The notes: generated by a model not told the origin, from the letters alone. 13,668 nt of DNA from an uncultured Leptolyngbya sp. (GCA_937899365.1 CALBPH010000514.1:1-13668); one strand, 5' to 3'; shown: positions 1 to 6,317, counted from the first letter of the stretch. Made by a program: numbers and translations.

Positions 1-645
1 GGGGCCGCGATACAGCTCACCGGTGCCGTCTTGATAGTCAAAGAAAACGCCACCAACGCCACGGGTTTCTTGGCGGTGCTTTAGATAAAAGTACTCATCG
101 CACCAGCGTTTGAAGGTGTTGTAATACTCAGGATGGTTGCGATCGCAAGCCTCTTTCAGCGTGCGATGAAATTGCGCTACATCCTCCTCGAAGGGGTAGT
201 AAGGCGTGAGATCAATACCACCGCCAAACCACCAAACTGGGCCAGCCTCAAAGTAGCGATAGTTTAGATGAACCGTGGGGATATAGGGACTGCGAGGATG
301 CAACACCATGGACGTTCCCGTTGCATAGAAGCCATGCCCTTCGGCTTCGGGACGCTGCATCAAAATTGAAGGCGGGAGACGGTCGCCCCACACTTCCGAA
401 AAGTTAACGCCGCCCTGCTCAAAGACGTCACCTTGCTTCATGACCCTGGAGCGACCGCCGCCACCATCGGGGCGTGTCCACTGGTCTTCCATAAATTGGC
501 CTGCGCCATCAACCTTAGCCAGCTTCTGACAAATTCGATCCTGTAGACCCTTAAATCCTTGGCTCACGCGCTCGCGTGAATCACTCGGAGGAGCAACGGG
601 ACTAGAGACCTTCTGCGTAGAATTCTGCGTAGAAGCGATGACCAT
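1..645 (-). CDS. hemF: Oxygen-dependent coproporphyrinogen III oxidase, N-terminal part (partial)
   Basis: Read on the minus strand from ATG at 645, this gives 215 uninterrupted codons and runs off the left edge, so the C-terminus is missing (the family is usually about 300-350 residues). HemF oxidatively decarboxylates coproporphyrinogen III to protoporphyrinogen IX with O2, a soluble step of heme and chlorophyll synthesis. Visible family features are EDQWTRPDGGGGRSRV (residues 53-68), GHGFYATGTSMVLHPRSP (103-120), the VHLNYRYFE block (125-133) and the signature from K179 to D203 with WCDEYFYLKHR and RGVGGVFFD. The first ~25 residues are Ser/Thr/Pro-rich and poorly conserved-looking; this ATG is the first in-frame one before the conserved core. 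It is divergent from the SRPBCC gene across a 289-bp spacer. A HIP1 site lies inside the gene. Confidence 0.96.
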   Translation of the reverse strand, partial: MVIASTQNSTQKVSSPVAPPSDSRERVSQGFKGLQDRICQKLAKVDGAGQFMEDQWTRPDGGGGRSRVMKQGDVFEQGGVNFSEVWGDRLPPSILMQRPEAEGHGFYATGTSMVLHPRSPYIPTVHLNYRYFEAGPVWWFGGGIDLTPYYPFEEDVAQFHRTLKEACDRNHPEYYNTFKRWCDEYFYLKHRQETRGVGGVFFDYQDGTGELYRGP

Positions 646-787
646 GGCGATCCAGAGCTAAAAAAACAAGATTAATAAAACTGACGCTGCCGACTCACTG
701 ACCATTAAGCCTATCTATGTAGCTTTATGGAGCTGAGCCTGTTCCCAAACCTACCTAAAAATAAAGGCGAAGGAATGCAGTTAGTAA

Positions 788-800
788 TGATAATTAATCA
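788..800. promoter_or_regulatory. Small AT-rich palindrome in the hemF/SRPBCC divergent spacer
   Basis: TGATAATTAATCA is a 13-bp dyad with two non-matching position pairs besides the centre. It lies between two divergent genes, upstream of both. It loosely recalls AT-rich metalloregulator (Fur-like) boxes, but it is shorter than a full Fur box, so no regulator is assigned. Apart from this site and the two palindromes at 825 and 919, no clear paired -35/-10 promoter could be fixed in the 646-934 spacer. Confidence 0.2.
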
Positions 801-824
801 CGATTTTGGACTTTTTTAACCAAG

Positions 825-843
825 TTGACACACAGTGTGACAA
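825..843. promoter_or_regulatory. 19-bp near-perfect palindrome, probable operator
   Basis: TTGACACACAGTGTGACAA reads the same on both strands except for the centre base and one symmetric position pair. Its left end contains a TTGACA hexamer, and a second TTGACA follows at 847-852, so a bound dimer could overlap a -35 element. It lies 92 bp before the SRPBCC start and about 180 bp before hemF on the other side. The form is typical of a dimeric repressor or activator site; the regulator is not identifiable from the sequence. Confidence 0.45.
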
Positions 844-918
844 TCCTTGACAAAAGCTTGAAGCTATGGGGAAAGACCGTTTCCACCCTTCTCCCCAAGT
901 TATTAAGAGAGGCAAAGG

Positions 919-933
919 TTAACCCAGGGTTAA
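919..933. promoter_or_regulatory. 15-bp perfect palindrome directly before the SRPBCC start codon
   Basis: TTAACCCAGGGTTAA is a 7+1+7 perfect inverted repeat ending one base before the ATG at 935. The weak purine-rich ribosome-binding stretch AGAGAGG/AAAGG lies just upstream (907-918). As DNA it could be an operator; as RNA it could form a 5-bp stem with a 5-nt loop beside the start codon. Either role is inference. Confidence 0.35.
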
Positions 934-934
934 A

Positions 935-1612
935 ATGTCTTCCAACGATAAAAAATACGTGTTCAACACCCGATTGACCGGTCGTTTGCCAACCGCACTG
1001 ACCGCGTTTTGGACGGTAAGGAAGCGATCCATTTGGCAGAACGCCCGCGCATCTATGCTTCGACTCTGGTTCCAGTCACTTAAACAGCATTTCCATCGCC
1101 CCACTCCCCAGGCTGCCGGACAATCAGCCCTAATTCAGAGGAGTCAGCGGACGCTGGAAAAACACTATCAGGTCAGCAGTACCGCCTCAGTGGACGTACT
1201 TTGGCAAAAAATGAACGACCTAGCCGGGTTAGCGTCTTGGCACCCCCTAATTACAGGGACCAATGCCCCCAACGGTCAGCAAGCCAAGCCCGGTCTCATT
1301 TATCGAGTGTTTACCCACTGGGTCCCGGTGCCAATCAAAATATTTGTTGAGGGCGTGTTGCCCGGTGAATATATCAGTCTGCGTATTTTTCCAGTGCCAG
1401 GCCTAGAAGAGCGGGCCGTTTATCGACTGGAGTCTGCCCTGTGTGGTACCCGAATTTCTTACTCAATTGAGTTAAAAGGTTGGTTGTCGCCTGTGGCCTG
1501 GTCATTTTTGCGCCCCTACGCCGCCAGAGTCGCCGCTGCCCTAGCTCAGGCAGCAGAGCAGGCTACCACGTCCACCATTGTGCCCAAGCAATATCGAGAC
1601 ATCTTTAGCTAA
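935..1612 (+). CDS. SRPBCC/START-like (polyketide cyclase-type) protein with basic N-terminal extension
   Basis: A 225-residue protein. Residues ~76-208 look like an SRPBCC (START/Bet v 1-like) helix-grip domain: an opening strand (EKHYQVSSTASVDVLW), a helix into LAGLASWHPLI (97-106), alternating strands through YRVFTHWVPVPIKIFVEG, ERAVYRLE and TRISYSIELKGW, and a long amphipathic C-terminal helix (~186-210). Such domains bind hydrophobic ligands in a cavity; the ligand here is unknown. The first ~74 residues are Arg/Lys/Trp-rich without a signal peptide and could be a membrane or nucleic-acid contact, or a mis-set start; the next in-frame Met is residue 41. No strong Shine-Dalgarno is present. 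It is divergent from hemF, with palindromes at 825-843 and 919-933. A link to tetrapyrrole metabolism is suggested only by position. Confidence 0.75.
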   Translation: MSSNDKKYVFNTRLTGRLPTALTAFWTVRKRSIWQNARASMLRLWFQSLKQHFHRPTPQAAGQSALIQRSQRTLEKHYQVSSTASVDVLWQKMNDLAGLASWHPLITGTNAPNGQQAKPGLIYRVFTHWVPVPIKIFVEGVLPGEYISLRIFPVPGLEERAVYRLESALCGTRISYSIELKGWLSPVAWSFLRPYAARVAAALAQAAEQATTSTIVPKQYRDIFS

Positions 1613-1709
1613 ACCATTAAAAACCAAGCCTGTATGGCATCGGGCATGAAGCCTTAGAATGGATTGCAAACAATCTTTGCTGGTCCGTTCATAAACGTTT
1701 TTCACAATC

Positions 1710-2780
1710 ATGATGCCGACAACCGAGGCAATTCTGGACGCTCTGCGCCCCGTTCAAGATCCTGAGCTGCAGAAAAGCTTAGTGGAGCTCAATATGATTC
1801 GCAACGTGACCGTTGATGACGGTCAGGTGAGTTTCACCCTGGTATTAACCACACCGGCCTGCCCGCTCAAAGAATTTATTGTTGAAGACTGTGAGAAAGC
1901 CGTTAAGGCGTTACCAGGCGTAGCCTCCGTTGCGGTAGATGTCACCGCCGAAACCCCCCAGCAAAAGTCTCTGCTACCCGATCAGCAAGGCATTGACCAG
2001 GTTAAAAATATTTTGGCCGTCTCCAGTGGTAAAGGCGGTGTTGGCAAAAGCACTGTGGCCGTCAATCTGGCCGTTTGCCTCGCCAAAGCAGGGGCCAAAG
2101 TGGGGCTGCTCGATGCCGATATCTATGGTCCCAATGCCCCCATCATGATGGGTTTAAAGGACGGCAACGTCGTGGTCAGGGATGGAACTGACGGTCAGCA
2201 AGAGTTAGAGACTGCGTTTAACCATGGGGTCACACTTGTGTCCATGGGTTTTTTGATCGACACCGCTCAGCCAGAGGTGTGGCGAGGCCCCATGCTCAAT
2301 GGCATCATTCGCCAGTTTTTGTACCAGGTGCAGTGGGGAGAACTGGACTATCTAATTGTGGATATGCCCCCTGGCACTGGTGATGCTCAGCTCACCATGG
2401 CCCAGGCGGTGCCCATGGCGGGTGTGGTTATTGTCACCACACCCCAAGATGTTGCCCTGTCAGACGCCCGTCGCGGTTTAAAAATGTTTGAGCAGCTCAA
2501 TGTGCGAATATTGGGCATCGTGGAAAACATGAGCTATTTTGTTCCCCCCGATATGCCGGACAAAAGCTACGACATTTTTGGCTCCGGAGGCGGGGCAAAA
2601 GCCGCTGAAACATTGGGGGTATCTCTGTTGGGCTGTGTGCCCCTAGAGATGCCTGTTCGAGCCGGGGGAGATGCGGGGAAACCCATTGTGCTCGCCCAGC
2701 CCGATTCAGCCGCCGCCGAAGCGCTGACTAAAATTTCTCAACAGGTAGCGGCTAAGGTTTCCATAGCGGCACTAACGTAG
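1710..2780 (+). CDS. mrp: Mrp/ApbC-family iron-sulfur carrier P-loop ATPase
   Basis: A 356-residue protein with the standard two-part Mrp layout. Residues ~1-85 form a MIP18-like (DUF59) domain with TPACPLKEFI. Residues ~98-350 form a ParA/MinD-type ATPase with the deviant Walker A GKGGVGKS (107-114), DADIYGPN (135-142), DMPPGTGD (218-225) and the late LGCVPLE (307-313). Family members bind and transfer Fe-S clusters in the cytosol; plant HCF101 is a relative that serves photosystem I. At the position where E. coli-type Mrp carries a CxxC pair after NMS, this protein has NMSYFVPPDMPDK (273-285) and no cysteine. Two adjacent ATGs (1710, 1713) are possible starts, with no clear Shine-Dalgarno. 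rodA follows 51-78 bp downstream after a perfect palindrome. Confidence 0.95.
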   Translation: MMPTTEAILDALRPVQDPELQKSLVELNMIRNVTVDDGQVSFTLVLTTPACPLKEFIVEDCEKAVKALPGVASVAVDVTAETPQQKSLLPDQQGIDQVKNILAVSSGKGGVGKSTVAVNLAVCLAKAGAKVGLLDADIYGPNAPIMMGLKDGNVVVRDGTDGQQELETAFNHGVTLVSMGFLIDTAQPEVWRGPMLNGIIRQFLYQVQWGELDYLIVDMPPGTGDAQLTMAQAVPMAGVVIVTTPQDVALSDARRGLKMFEQLNVRILGIVENMSYFVPPDMPDKSYDIFGSGGGAKAAETLGVSLLGCVPLEMPVRAGGDAGKPIVLAQPDSAAAEALTKISQQVAAKVSIAALT

Positions 2781-2792
2781 GGTATTTGTCCG

Positions 2793-2828
2793 TGTCGTAG
2801 GGGCGCTGCATGTAGCGCCCCTACGACA
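2793..2828. repeat. Perfect 15-bp inverted repeat (REP-like palindrome) between mrp and rodA
   Basis: The arms TGTCGTAGGGGCGCT (2793-2807) and AGCGCCCCTACGACA (2814-2828) are perfect reverse complements around the loop GCATGT. GTAGGGGCG/CGCCCCTAC palindromes of this kind are scattered between genes in many cyanobacteria, so this is probably a dispersed REP-like element. No T-run follows, so it is not a classic intrinsic terminator, although such a stable stem may still attenuate or protect the mrp transcript. Confidence 0.8.
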
Positions 2829-2858
2829 ATAATGATTTTCTCCATTGGTGTTGCTCTT

Positions 2859-4115
2859 ATGGCGCAAACCACATTCCTAGGTAAATGGTTTCATCGCTCA
2901 TTGCACCCCTGGCGCGGCATTGACTGGCTGTTGCTGTTGTTCCCTGTGGGGATAACGCTTTTTTCTAGCCTATTGATTGCCAGTACCCGGCTGTACACGG
3001 GGGAGGCCGGTCTAGCCTGGAACCACGTGATCATGTGTGTGTTAGGGATTGTTCTCTGTCTGTGGTTGGCCCGCACCCGTTACGAATCTCTGCTGGAATG
3101 GCGCTGGGTAATTTATCTAATCACCAACATTTCGTTGGTTGCGGTGATGCTCATCGGTACCGTGGGCAACGGTGCCCAAAGCTGGATCAGTATCGGTGGC
3201 TTCAATATTCAGCCTTCAGAGTTTGCTAAGGTCGGTCTCATCATTACCCTGGCGGCCACCCTTAAAGATCGCGAGTCAACCACCCTGGGCGGTTTGCTCA
3301 AAGCGTTGGGCATTACCGCCGTACCGTGGGCGCTGATCTTTTTACAACCAGACTTGGGCACGTCCCTTGTCTTTGGTGCCATCGTTTTAGGCATGCTCTA
3401 TTGGAGCAATATGAACCCAGGGTGGCTGGTGCTGTTGATATCACCCATTGTGGCGGCGATCATATTCAACTTTTCAGTGCCCGTGTGGATTGGGTGGGTG
3501 ATTTTGGCTGGCGTTATTGCCTGGATGACCCTGCCACTGCGCTGGTATAGCACCTTGATCATCGTCGTTATAAACTCCATTGCGGGCAAAATTGGTGAGT
3601 TACTGTGGAGTCTGTTGCAAGACTATCAGCGGGATCGTCTCACACTGTTTTTGCATCCTGAACAAGATCCCCTGGGCGGTGGCTATCACCTGATCCAGTC
3701 TCGCATTGCCATTGGGTCTGGGCAGCTCTGGGGACGTGGGTTATTCCATGGCACCCAAACCCAGCTCAGCTTTATTCCTGAACAACACACGGACTTTATT
3801 TTCTCTGCCCTGGGGGAAGAACTCGGGTTTATGGGAGCGCTGGCCGTAGTGTTAGCATTTTGGTTTATCTGTTTGCGGCTGATCATTATTGCCCAAAATG
3901 CTAAGGACAATTTTGGTTCGCTTTTGGCCATCGGAGTCCTGTCGATGATCGTGTTCCAGGTGGTGGTGAATATCGGTATGACCATTGGACTGGCACCGAT
4001 TACGGGCATTCCGCTGCCCTGGATGAGCTATGGACGCTCGTCACTGCTAACGAATTTTATTGCCATTGGCATTGTGGAATCGGTGGCGAATTTTCAGCAC
4101 CGGCTAAAGTTTTAG
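2859..4115 (+). CDS. rodA: RodA, SEDS-family peptidoglycan glycosyltransferase
   Basis: An integral membrane SEDS protein that polymerises lipid II into glycan strands for side-wall growth, working with a class B PBP (none in the window). Diagnostic stretches, numbered from the 2859 start, are GAQSWISIGGFNIQPSEFAK (105-124), LQPDLGTS (162-169), the extracytoplasmic HPEQDPLGGGYHLIQSRIAIGS whose DPLG aspartate (D270) matches the conserved catalytic-loop acid, PEQHTDFIFSALGEELG (308-324) and LPWMSYGRSSLLTNF (386-400). About ten hydrophobic spans are visible. An in-frame ATG at 2832 would give 427 residues but sits only three bases after the perfect palindrome and adds nine non-conserved residues; ATG 2859 (418 residues, MAQTTFLGKW) is preferred. 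Neither start has a strong Shine-Dalgarno. Confidence 0.95.
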   Translation: MAQTTFLGKWFHRSLHPWRGIDWLLLLFPVGITLFSSLLIASTRLYTGEAGLAWNHVIMCVLGIVLCLWLARTRYESLLEWRWVIYLITNISLVAVMLIGTVGNGAQSWISIGGFNIQPSEFAKVGLIITLAATLKDRESTTLGGLLKALGITAVPWALIFLQPDLGTSLVFGAIVLGMLYWSNMNPGWLVLLISPIVAAIIFNFSVPVWIGWVILAGVIAWMTLPLRWYSTLIIVVINSIAGKIGELLWSLLQDYQRDRLTLFLHPEQDPLGGGYHLIQSRIAIGSGQLWGRGLFHGTQTQLSFIPEQHTDFIFSALGEELGFMGALAVVLAFWFICLRLIIIAQNAKDNFGSLLAIGVLSMIVFQVVVNIGMTIGLAPITGIPLPWMSYGRSSLLTNFIAIGIVESVANFQHRLKF

Positions 4116-4240
4116 AAATATCCGACTCCTACAGAAATGGCTGCAATGTAACCTGCGTTTTCCGAGCGGTATCAAAGGGAGCCCCTAAGCCCTGACTAGG
4201 TATTAGACTAGTAGCTGACACTCTAATGATGCGATAGCCC

Positions 4241-4435
4241 ATGATCATTCTGCCCGGCTCTCCTGTGAAGGTGACGAACGTAAACGATACCTACTATGGG
4301 TTTCAAGGATTGGTACAGCGGATCACTGATGGTAGGGTAGCGGTGCTATTTGAGGGGGGAAACTGGGATAAGCTGGTGACCTTCCGCATGTCTGAAATTG
4401 AAGTCATTAAACCTAAGCGCGGCAAGAAAAAGTAG
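4241..4435 (+). CDS. ndhS: NAD(P)H-quinone oxidoreductase subunit S (ferredoxin-docking)
   Basis: A 64-residue protein matching the NdhS family (formerly DUF3252; CRR31 is the plant relative). Recognisable parts are the N-terminal MIILPGSPVKVTNV, the central YYGFQGLVQRITDGRVAVLF and the very conserved FEGGNWDKLVTFRMSE (38-53), with a lysine-rich tail (KPKRGKKK). NdhS has an SH3-like fold and sits on the peripheral arm of photosynthetic NDH-1, where it helps dock reduced ferredoxin for cyclic electron flow and respiration. The basic tail fits binding of acidic ferredoxin (inference). The gene lies 125 bp after rodA and 64 bp before the preferred start of the HAS-barrel gene; co-transcription with the latter is plausible. 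No other ndh gene is in the window, as expected for this usually isolated gene. Confidence 0.92.
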   Translation: MIILPGSPVKVTNVNDTYYGFQGLVQRITDGRVAVLFEGGNWDKLVTFRMSEIEVIKPKRGKKK

Positions 4436-4499
4436 GGTGTGCCTGGGTCATTTTCTAGACATGGTGCTAATGTACTAAATACATGTGTACCGTGTAACT

Positions 4500-5156
4500 A
4501 TGCGTCTTCCTCTACCGCAGCTGACTGACCGTGTGCGTCATCCAGCCCACCTGGCTGAGGTAATCGAAACAGCCACAACTGAGTTCCTGGCTCAATGTCT
4601 TGAGCCGGAGGATTTGAGCTTTCCGGCCATGCCACCCTTTGGTAGCTGGGTGAAATCCTTTGATGAGGAAGCGGGCAATCAGATTTATGGTGTGGTTTAT
4701 CACGCGACGACTAGCCCGATTGACTCGGTGCATCGGGCGCGGGCATTGGGCATGTCGCTGGAGGATTTGCGACAGCAGCAGCCGCAGATTTTTGCCATGC
4801 TAAAGACTGAGTTTCGGGTGGCGATTGTGGGGTTTCAGACATCTGATAATCGCGGTAATTTGGACGGACGCTGCTATCAGCATTTGCCGCCGCGACCGCC
4901 GCAGGTGCATCAGGCGGTGTATCGGTGTGACCCGGATGAGGTGATTGGGTTTACGGATGAGTTGGATTTTTTACGGACGCTGTTGCAGGTGAGTGCTGTG
5001 CCGAGTGAGAGTTTGGTGGCGGCGGCAATTCGTGAAGTTTATCAGTTACGGCAGTTTGAGCGGGAGTGGCTCGTGCAGGCTGGGCGAACTGTCGGGACAC
5101 TTTTAAAGGACGACTATGACCGATTGCGGATGATTCTCAATCAGATTCATCCCTAG
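4500..5156 (+). CDS. HAS-barrel domain-containing protein, function unknown
   Basis: A 218-residue soluble protein from ATG 4500 (MRLPLPQL). A GTG at 4485 would add only five residues (MYRVT), so the ATG is preferred; neither has a good Shine-Dalgarno. The sequence resembles conserved cyanobacterial proteins annotated with a HAS barrel, the N-terminal beta-barrel shared by HerA helicases and F1-ATPase subunits. Visible blocks are HLAEVIETATTEFLAQCLEPEDL near the start, MPPFGSWVK, IYGVVYHATTSPIDSVHRARALG and a C-terminal helical part with AAIREVYQLR and VQAGRTVGTLLKDDYDRL. No P-loop or other ATPase motif follows the barrel, so it would have to work alone or dock onto another ATPase. No signal peptide or membrane span is seen. 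ndhS lies just upstream. Confidence 0.8.
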   Translation: MRLPLPQLTDRVRHPAHLAEVIETATTEFLAQCLEPEDLSFPAMPPFGSWVKSFDEEAGNQIYGVVYHATTSPIDSVHRARALGMSLEDLRQQQPQIFAMLKTEFRVAIVGFQTSDNRGNLDGRCYQHLPPRPPQVHQAVYRCDPDEVIGFTDELDFLRTLLQVSAVPSESLVAAAIREVYQLRQFEREWLVQAGRTVGTLLKDDYDRLRMILNQIHP

Positions 5157-5285
5157 GGCGTTTTTAGGTAGAAGTTTTTCGGGCGATGGCGTGATGATTT
5201 AAGTAGGTCTCTCGGGGACTGTTCGTGATGGTTGCGATCGCACATAGATGTATGAGACTGGATTTGCCTTAAGCATTACCCGATC

Positions 5286-5370
5286 TCCACCTTGTCTCAC
5301 GCACTGACAGCGGCGGCTAATCGCGAAGAGAACAACAGGCTAAAATTCTTGCCACCGTGAGACACGTGGA
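5286..5370. repeat. Interrupted 14-bp inverted repeat, possible structured RNA or small palindromic element
   Basis: TGTCTCACG (5293-5301) pairs perfectly with CGTGAGACA (5356-5364). After a 2/1 internal loop, TCCAC (5286-5290) pairs with GTGGA (5366-5370). The enclosed loop of about 54 nt is GC-rich. No T-run follows, and no target-site duplication was recognised. It could be a small-RNA fold or a MITE-like relic. Confidence 0.4.
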
Positions 5371-5454
5371 GTGCCATAAACTCTGCTCAACGATTTTTCC
5401 TGTCCAACAACTCAACGCTTAAGGTCTGTTTAAGGGATTATTATCCTTTGAAAG

Positions 5455-5470
5455 AGCCTGATATCAGGCT
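5455..5470. repeat. 16-bp perfect palindrome
   Basis: AGCCTGATATCAGGCT is its own reverse complement. It lies about 57 bp before the left HLR1 site of module 1, and no equivalent was seen before module 2. It may be an operator or chance. Confidence 0.4.
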
Positions 5471-5526
5471 GTCTAGGCTATGCAACCCTTTTGATGAGAG
5501 AGATAGAATCTACGTGAAATCACCAT

Positions 5527-5544
5527 TTTACATATCGTTACAAT
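5527..5544 (+). promoter_or_regulatory. HLR1-type site (predicted RpaB binding), left arm of module 1
   Basis: TTTACATATCGTTACAAT fits the HLR1 consensus (G/T)TTACA(T/A)(T/A)-N2-(G/T)TTACA(T/A)(T/A) at every position. HLR1 is bound by the cyanobacterial response regulator RpaB, which controls high-light and photosystem genes. An almost identical site lies inverted at 5675-5692, so the pair brackets the nonamer array. The corresponding place in module 2 (about 6673-6690) is degraded. Confidence 0.6.
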
Positions 5545-5552
5545 TAAAAGCG

Positions 5553-5648
5553 TTTTCCCCAGGTCTTTCCTCAGGTTTTCCCCAGCTTGGTTTGGTTTTC
5601 CCCAGCTTGGCTACCAAGAACCTGGGGATCCAGGCCGTCTGTGGAAAA
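5553..5648. promoter_or_regulatory. DnaA-box-like nonamer array, module 1
   Basis: Nonamers TTTTCCCCA (5553-5561), CTTTCCTCA (5565-5573), TTTTCCCCA (5576-5584) and TTTTCCCCA (5596-5604) lie in one direction at starts 12, 11 and 20 bp apart, close to whole helical turns. A reversed, exact cyanobacterial DnaA-box consensus TTTTCCACA lies at 5640-5648. GGTTTTCCCCAGCTTGG is directly repeated at 5574-5590 and 5594-5610. The phased, mostly same-strand layout looks like a cooperative protein-binding array. Most members differ from the DnaA consensus at one position, so another factor is possible. Confidence 0.45.
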
Positions 5649-5674
5649 CTAGGCAGCCTGGGGAGCAAGCTTGA

Positions 5675-5692
5675 ATTGTAACGATATGTAAC
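5675..5692 (-). promoter_or_regulatory. HLR1-type site (predicted RpaB binding), right arm of module 1
   Basis: On the minus strand this reads GTTACATATCGTTACAAT, a full match to the HLR1 consensus, and it is the inverted partner of 5527-5544. It is conserved in module 2 at 6821-6838 with one deviating base. It lies about 250 bp before the DUF2811 ATG. A possible -10 (TCTAAT, 5735-5740) would place it near -60 to -75, an activator-like position, but that promoter call is weak. Confidence 0.6.
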
Positions 5693-5782
5693 GAAAATGC
5701 TGTCTTAACCCTCTTGGTCTCGTGAGGTCAAAATTCTAATTAGAAAAATCTAAAGAAAAGTAGGCATTGCTAATTGCTATTC

Positions 5783-5806
5783 CCTCCTGCACAATGGAGC
5801 TCCACT
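5783..5806 (+). other. Conserved 24-nt leader block, copy 1
   Basis: The block begins CCTCCTGCACAAT and ends GCTCCACT. It recurs in module 2 at 6928-6951 with only two changes (GG to AA in the middle) while flanking bases have diverged more. Here the middle makes GGAG, which can pair with the leading CTCC, and TGGAGCTCCA is a 10-bp palindrome. It lies about 140 nt before the start codon, probably inside a long 5' leader; the role is unknown (RNA target, riboregulator or operator). Confidence 0.4.
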
Positions 5807-5944
5807 GAACCAGGTGACCTAGTAAAGTCTCTTCTTTGCTCTGTGTTCCCGATGCTGCTAACCCGTTTGTAGCAGCCATAAGGCAAGCACTAGCAGACTG
5901 GGCCCTAGATTTTGGTGTTCATAATTCAAAGCATCGTTAACGTT

Positions 5945-6163
5945 ATGACCTCAGTTACCACAGCTTCATCTACTGTCAGCCTCATGGTAGAAATTCCTGA
6001 AGAGTTGCATTTGTCGATTCAAGATTATTTAACGACCCATGAACTTTGGAGTCAGGAGCGGATGATGCAGGCCGCGCTTTCTCTCTTTCTAATGCAAAAT
6101 GGTGTCAATCAACCCCGTGTAAATAGTCTCTATTTGGATAGTTTATTTGGCTGCACCGTTTAA
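5945..6163 (+). CDS. DUF2811-like small protein, copy 1
   Basis: A 72-residue protein from ATG 5945 (MTSVTTASS). An upstream in-frame TTG (5912) is less likely because similarity to copy 2 begins around this ATG. After a short Thr/Ser-rich N-terminus, the core SLMVEIPEELHLSIQDYL, ELWSQERMMQAALSLFL and NSLYLDSLFGC resembles the cyanobacterial DUF2811 family (function unknown). It is predicted largely helical, acidic, soluble, with no signal peptide. From SLMV to the end it differs from copy 2 (7087-7302) at 7 of 61 residues. Most nucleotide changes are silent or conservative, which indicates selection on the protein. No Shine-Dalgarno is seen, unlike copy 2. A terminator follows at 6186. Confidence 0.8.
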   Translation: MTSVTTASSTVSLMVEIPEELHLSIQDYLTTHELWSQERMMQAALSLFLMQNGVNQPRVNSLYLDSLFGCTV

Positions 6164-6185
6164 CAGATAAATGATAGTGAGCCTA

Positions 6186-6222
6186 GGGGAGAGTTTTCTC
6201 TCCTTGTCATTTTTTATTTTTT
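6186..6222 (+). terminator. Intrinsic terminator after DUF2811 copy 1
   Basis: The stem GGAGAG/CTCTCC (6188-6193/6198-6203) has a TTTT loop and two possible extra G-U pairs. It is followed by TTGTCATTTTTTATTTTTT. It starts 23 nt after the stop codon. Confidence 0.7.
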
Positions 6223-6263
6223 GAGCTCATGTTGTTCTCTGCAACTATGCTCATATCGTATCT

Positions 6264-6297
6264 ACAGCCTCTGCCATTGGTAGGGGCTGTTTTATTG
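6264..6297 (+). terminator. Second terminator-like hairpin in the inter-module spacer
   Basis: ACAGCCTCT (6264-6272) pairs with AGGGGCTGT (6282-6290), nine pairs including one G-U, with a 9-nt loop followed by TTTATT. It could back up the terminator at 6186 or serve an unseen small transcript. Confidence 0.45.
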
Positions 6298-6317
6298 TCT
6301 GGCTCCTCGGCATCAGC

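Larger units (their letters stand above)
5157..5523. other. Gene-free stretch with two inverted repeats
   Basis: No convincing gene was found between the HAS-barrel gene and the first DUF2811 module. It contains a HIP1 site (5234-5241), the interrupted 14-bp stem at 5286-5370 and the 16-bp palindrome at 5455-5470. An open frame starting at 5448 crosses the box array and repeats and is judged non-coding. Confidence 0.5.
5524..6163 (+). repeat. Direct repeat module, copy 1 (regulatory region plus DUF2811 gene)
   Basis: This segment is related along its whole length to 6673-7302. Matching landmarks have nearly constant offset: first nonamer 5553/6699 (1146), reversed nonamer 5640/6785 (1145), HLR1 5675/6821 (1146), leader block 5783/6928 (1145), start codon 5945/7087 (1142) and stop codon end 6163/7302 (1139). 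The sequence has diverged but the architecture is kept, so this is an old tandem duplication of gene plus control region. The ends are approximate. Confidence 0.8.

Noticed and set aside
3686..4009. 107-codon minus-strand frame inside rodA
   Set aside because: It is antisense to highly conserved RodA codons and has no independent features; a shadow frame.
4471..4490. TGTA...TACA repeats before the HAS-barrel gene as an NtcA site
   Set aside because: The spacing does not fit GTA-N8-TAC, so no NtcA site can be claimed.
5448..5681. 77-codon open frame on the plus strand
   Set aside because: It starts at a TTG, runs through the nonamer array and inverted repeats, matches no family, and its protein reflects the DNA repeats rather than domain-like sequence.
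5528..5691. MITE with terminal inverted repeats
   Set aside because: No target-site duplication is visible on either side, and the arms are explained by two opposed HLR1 sites; kept only as an alternative.
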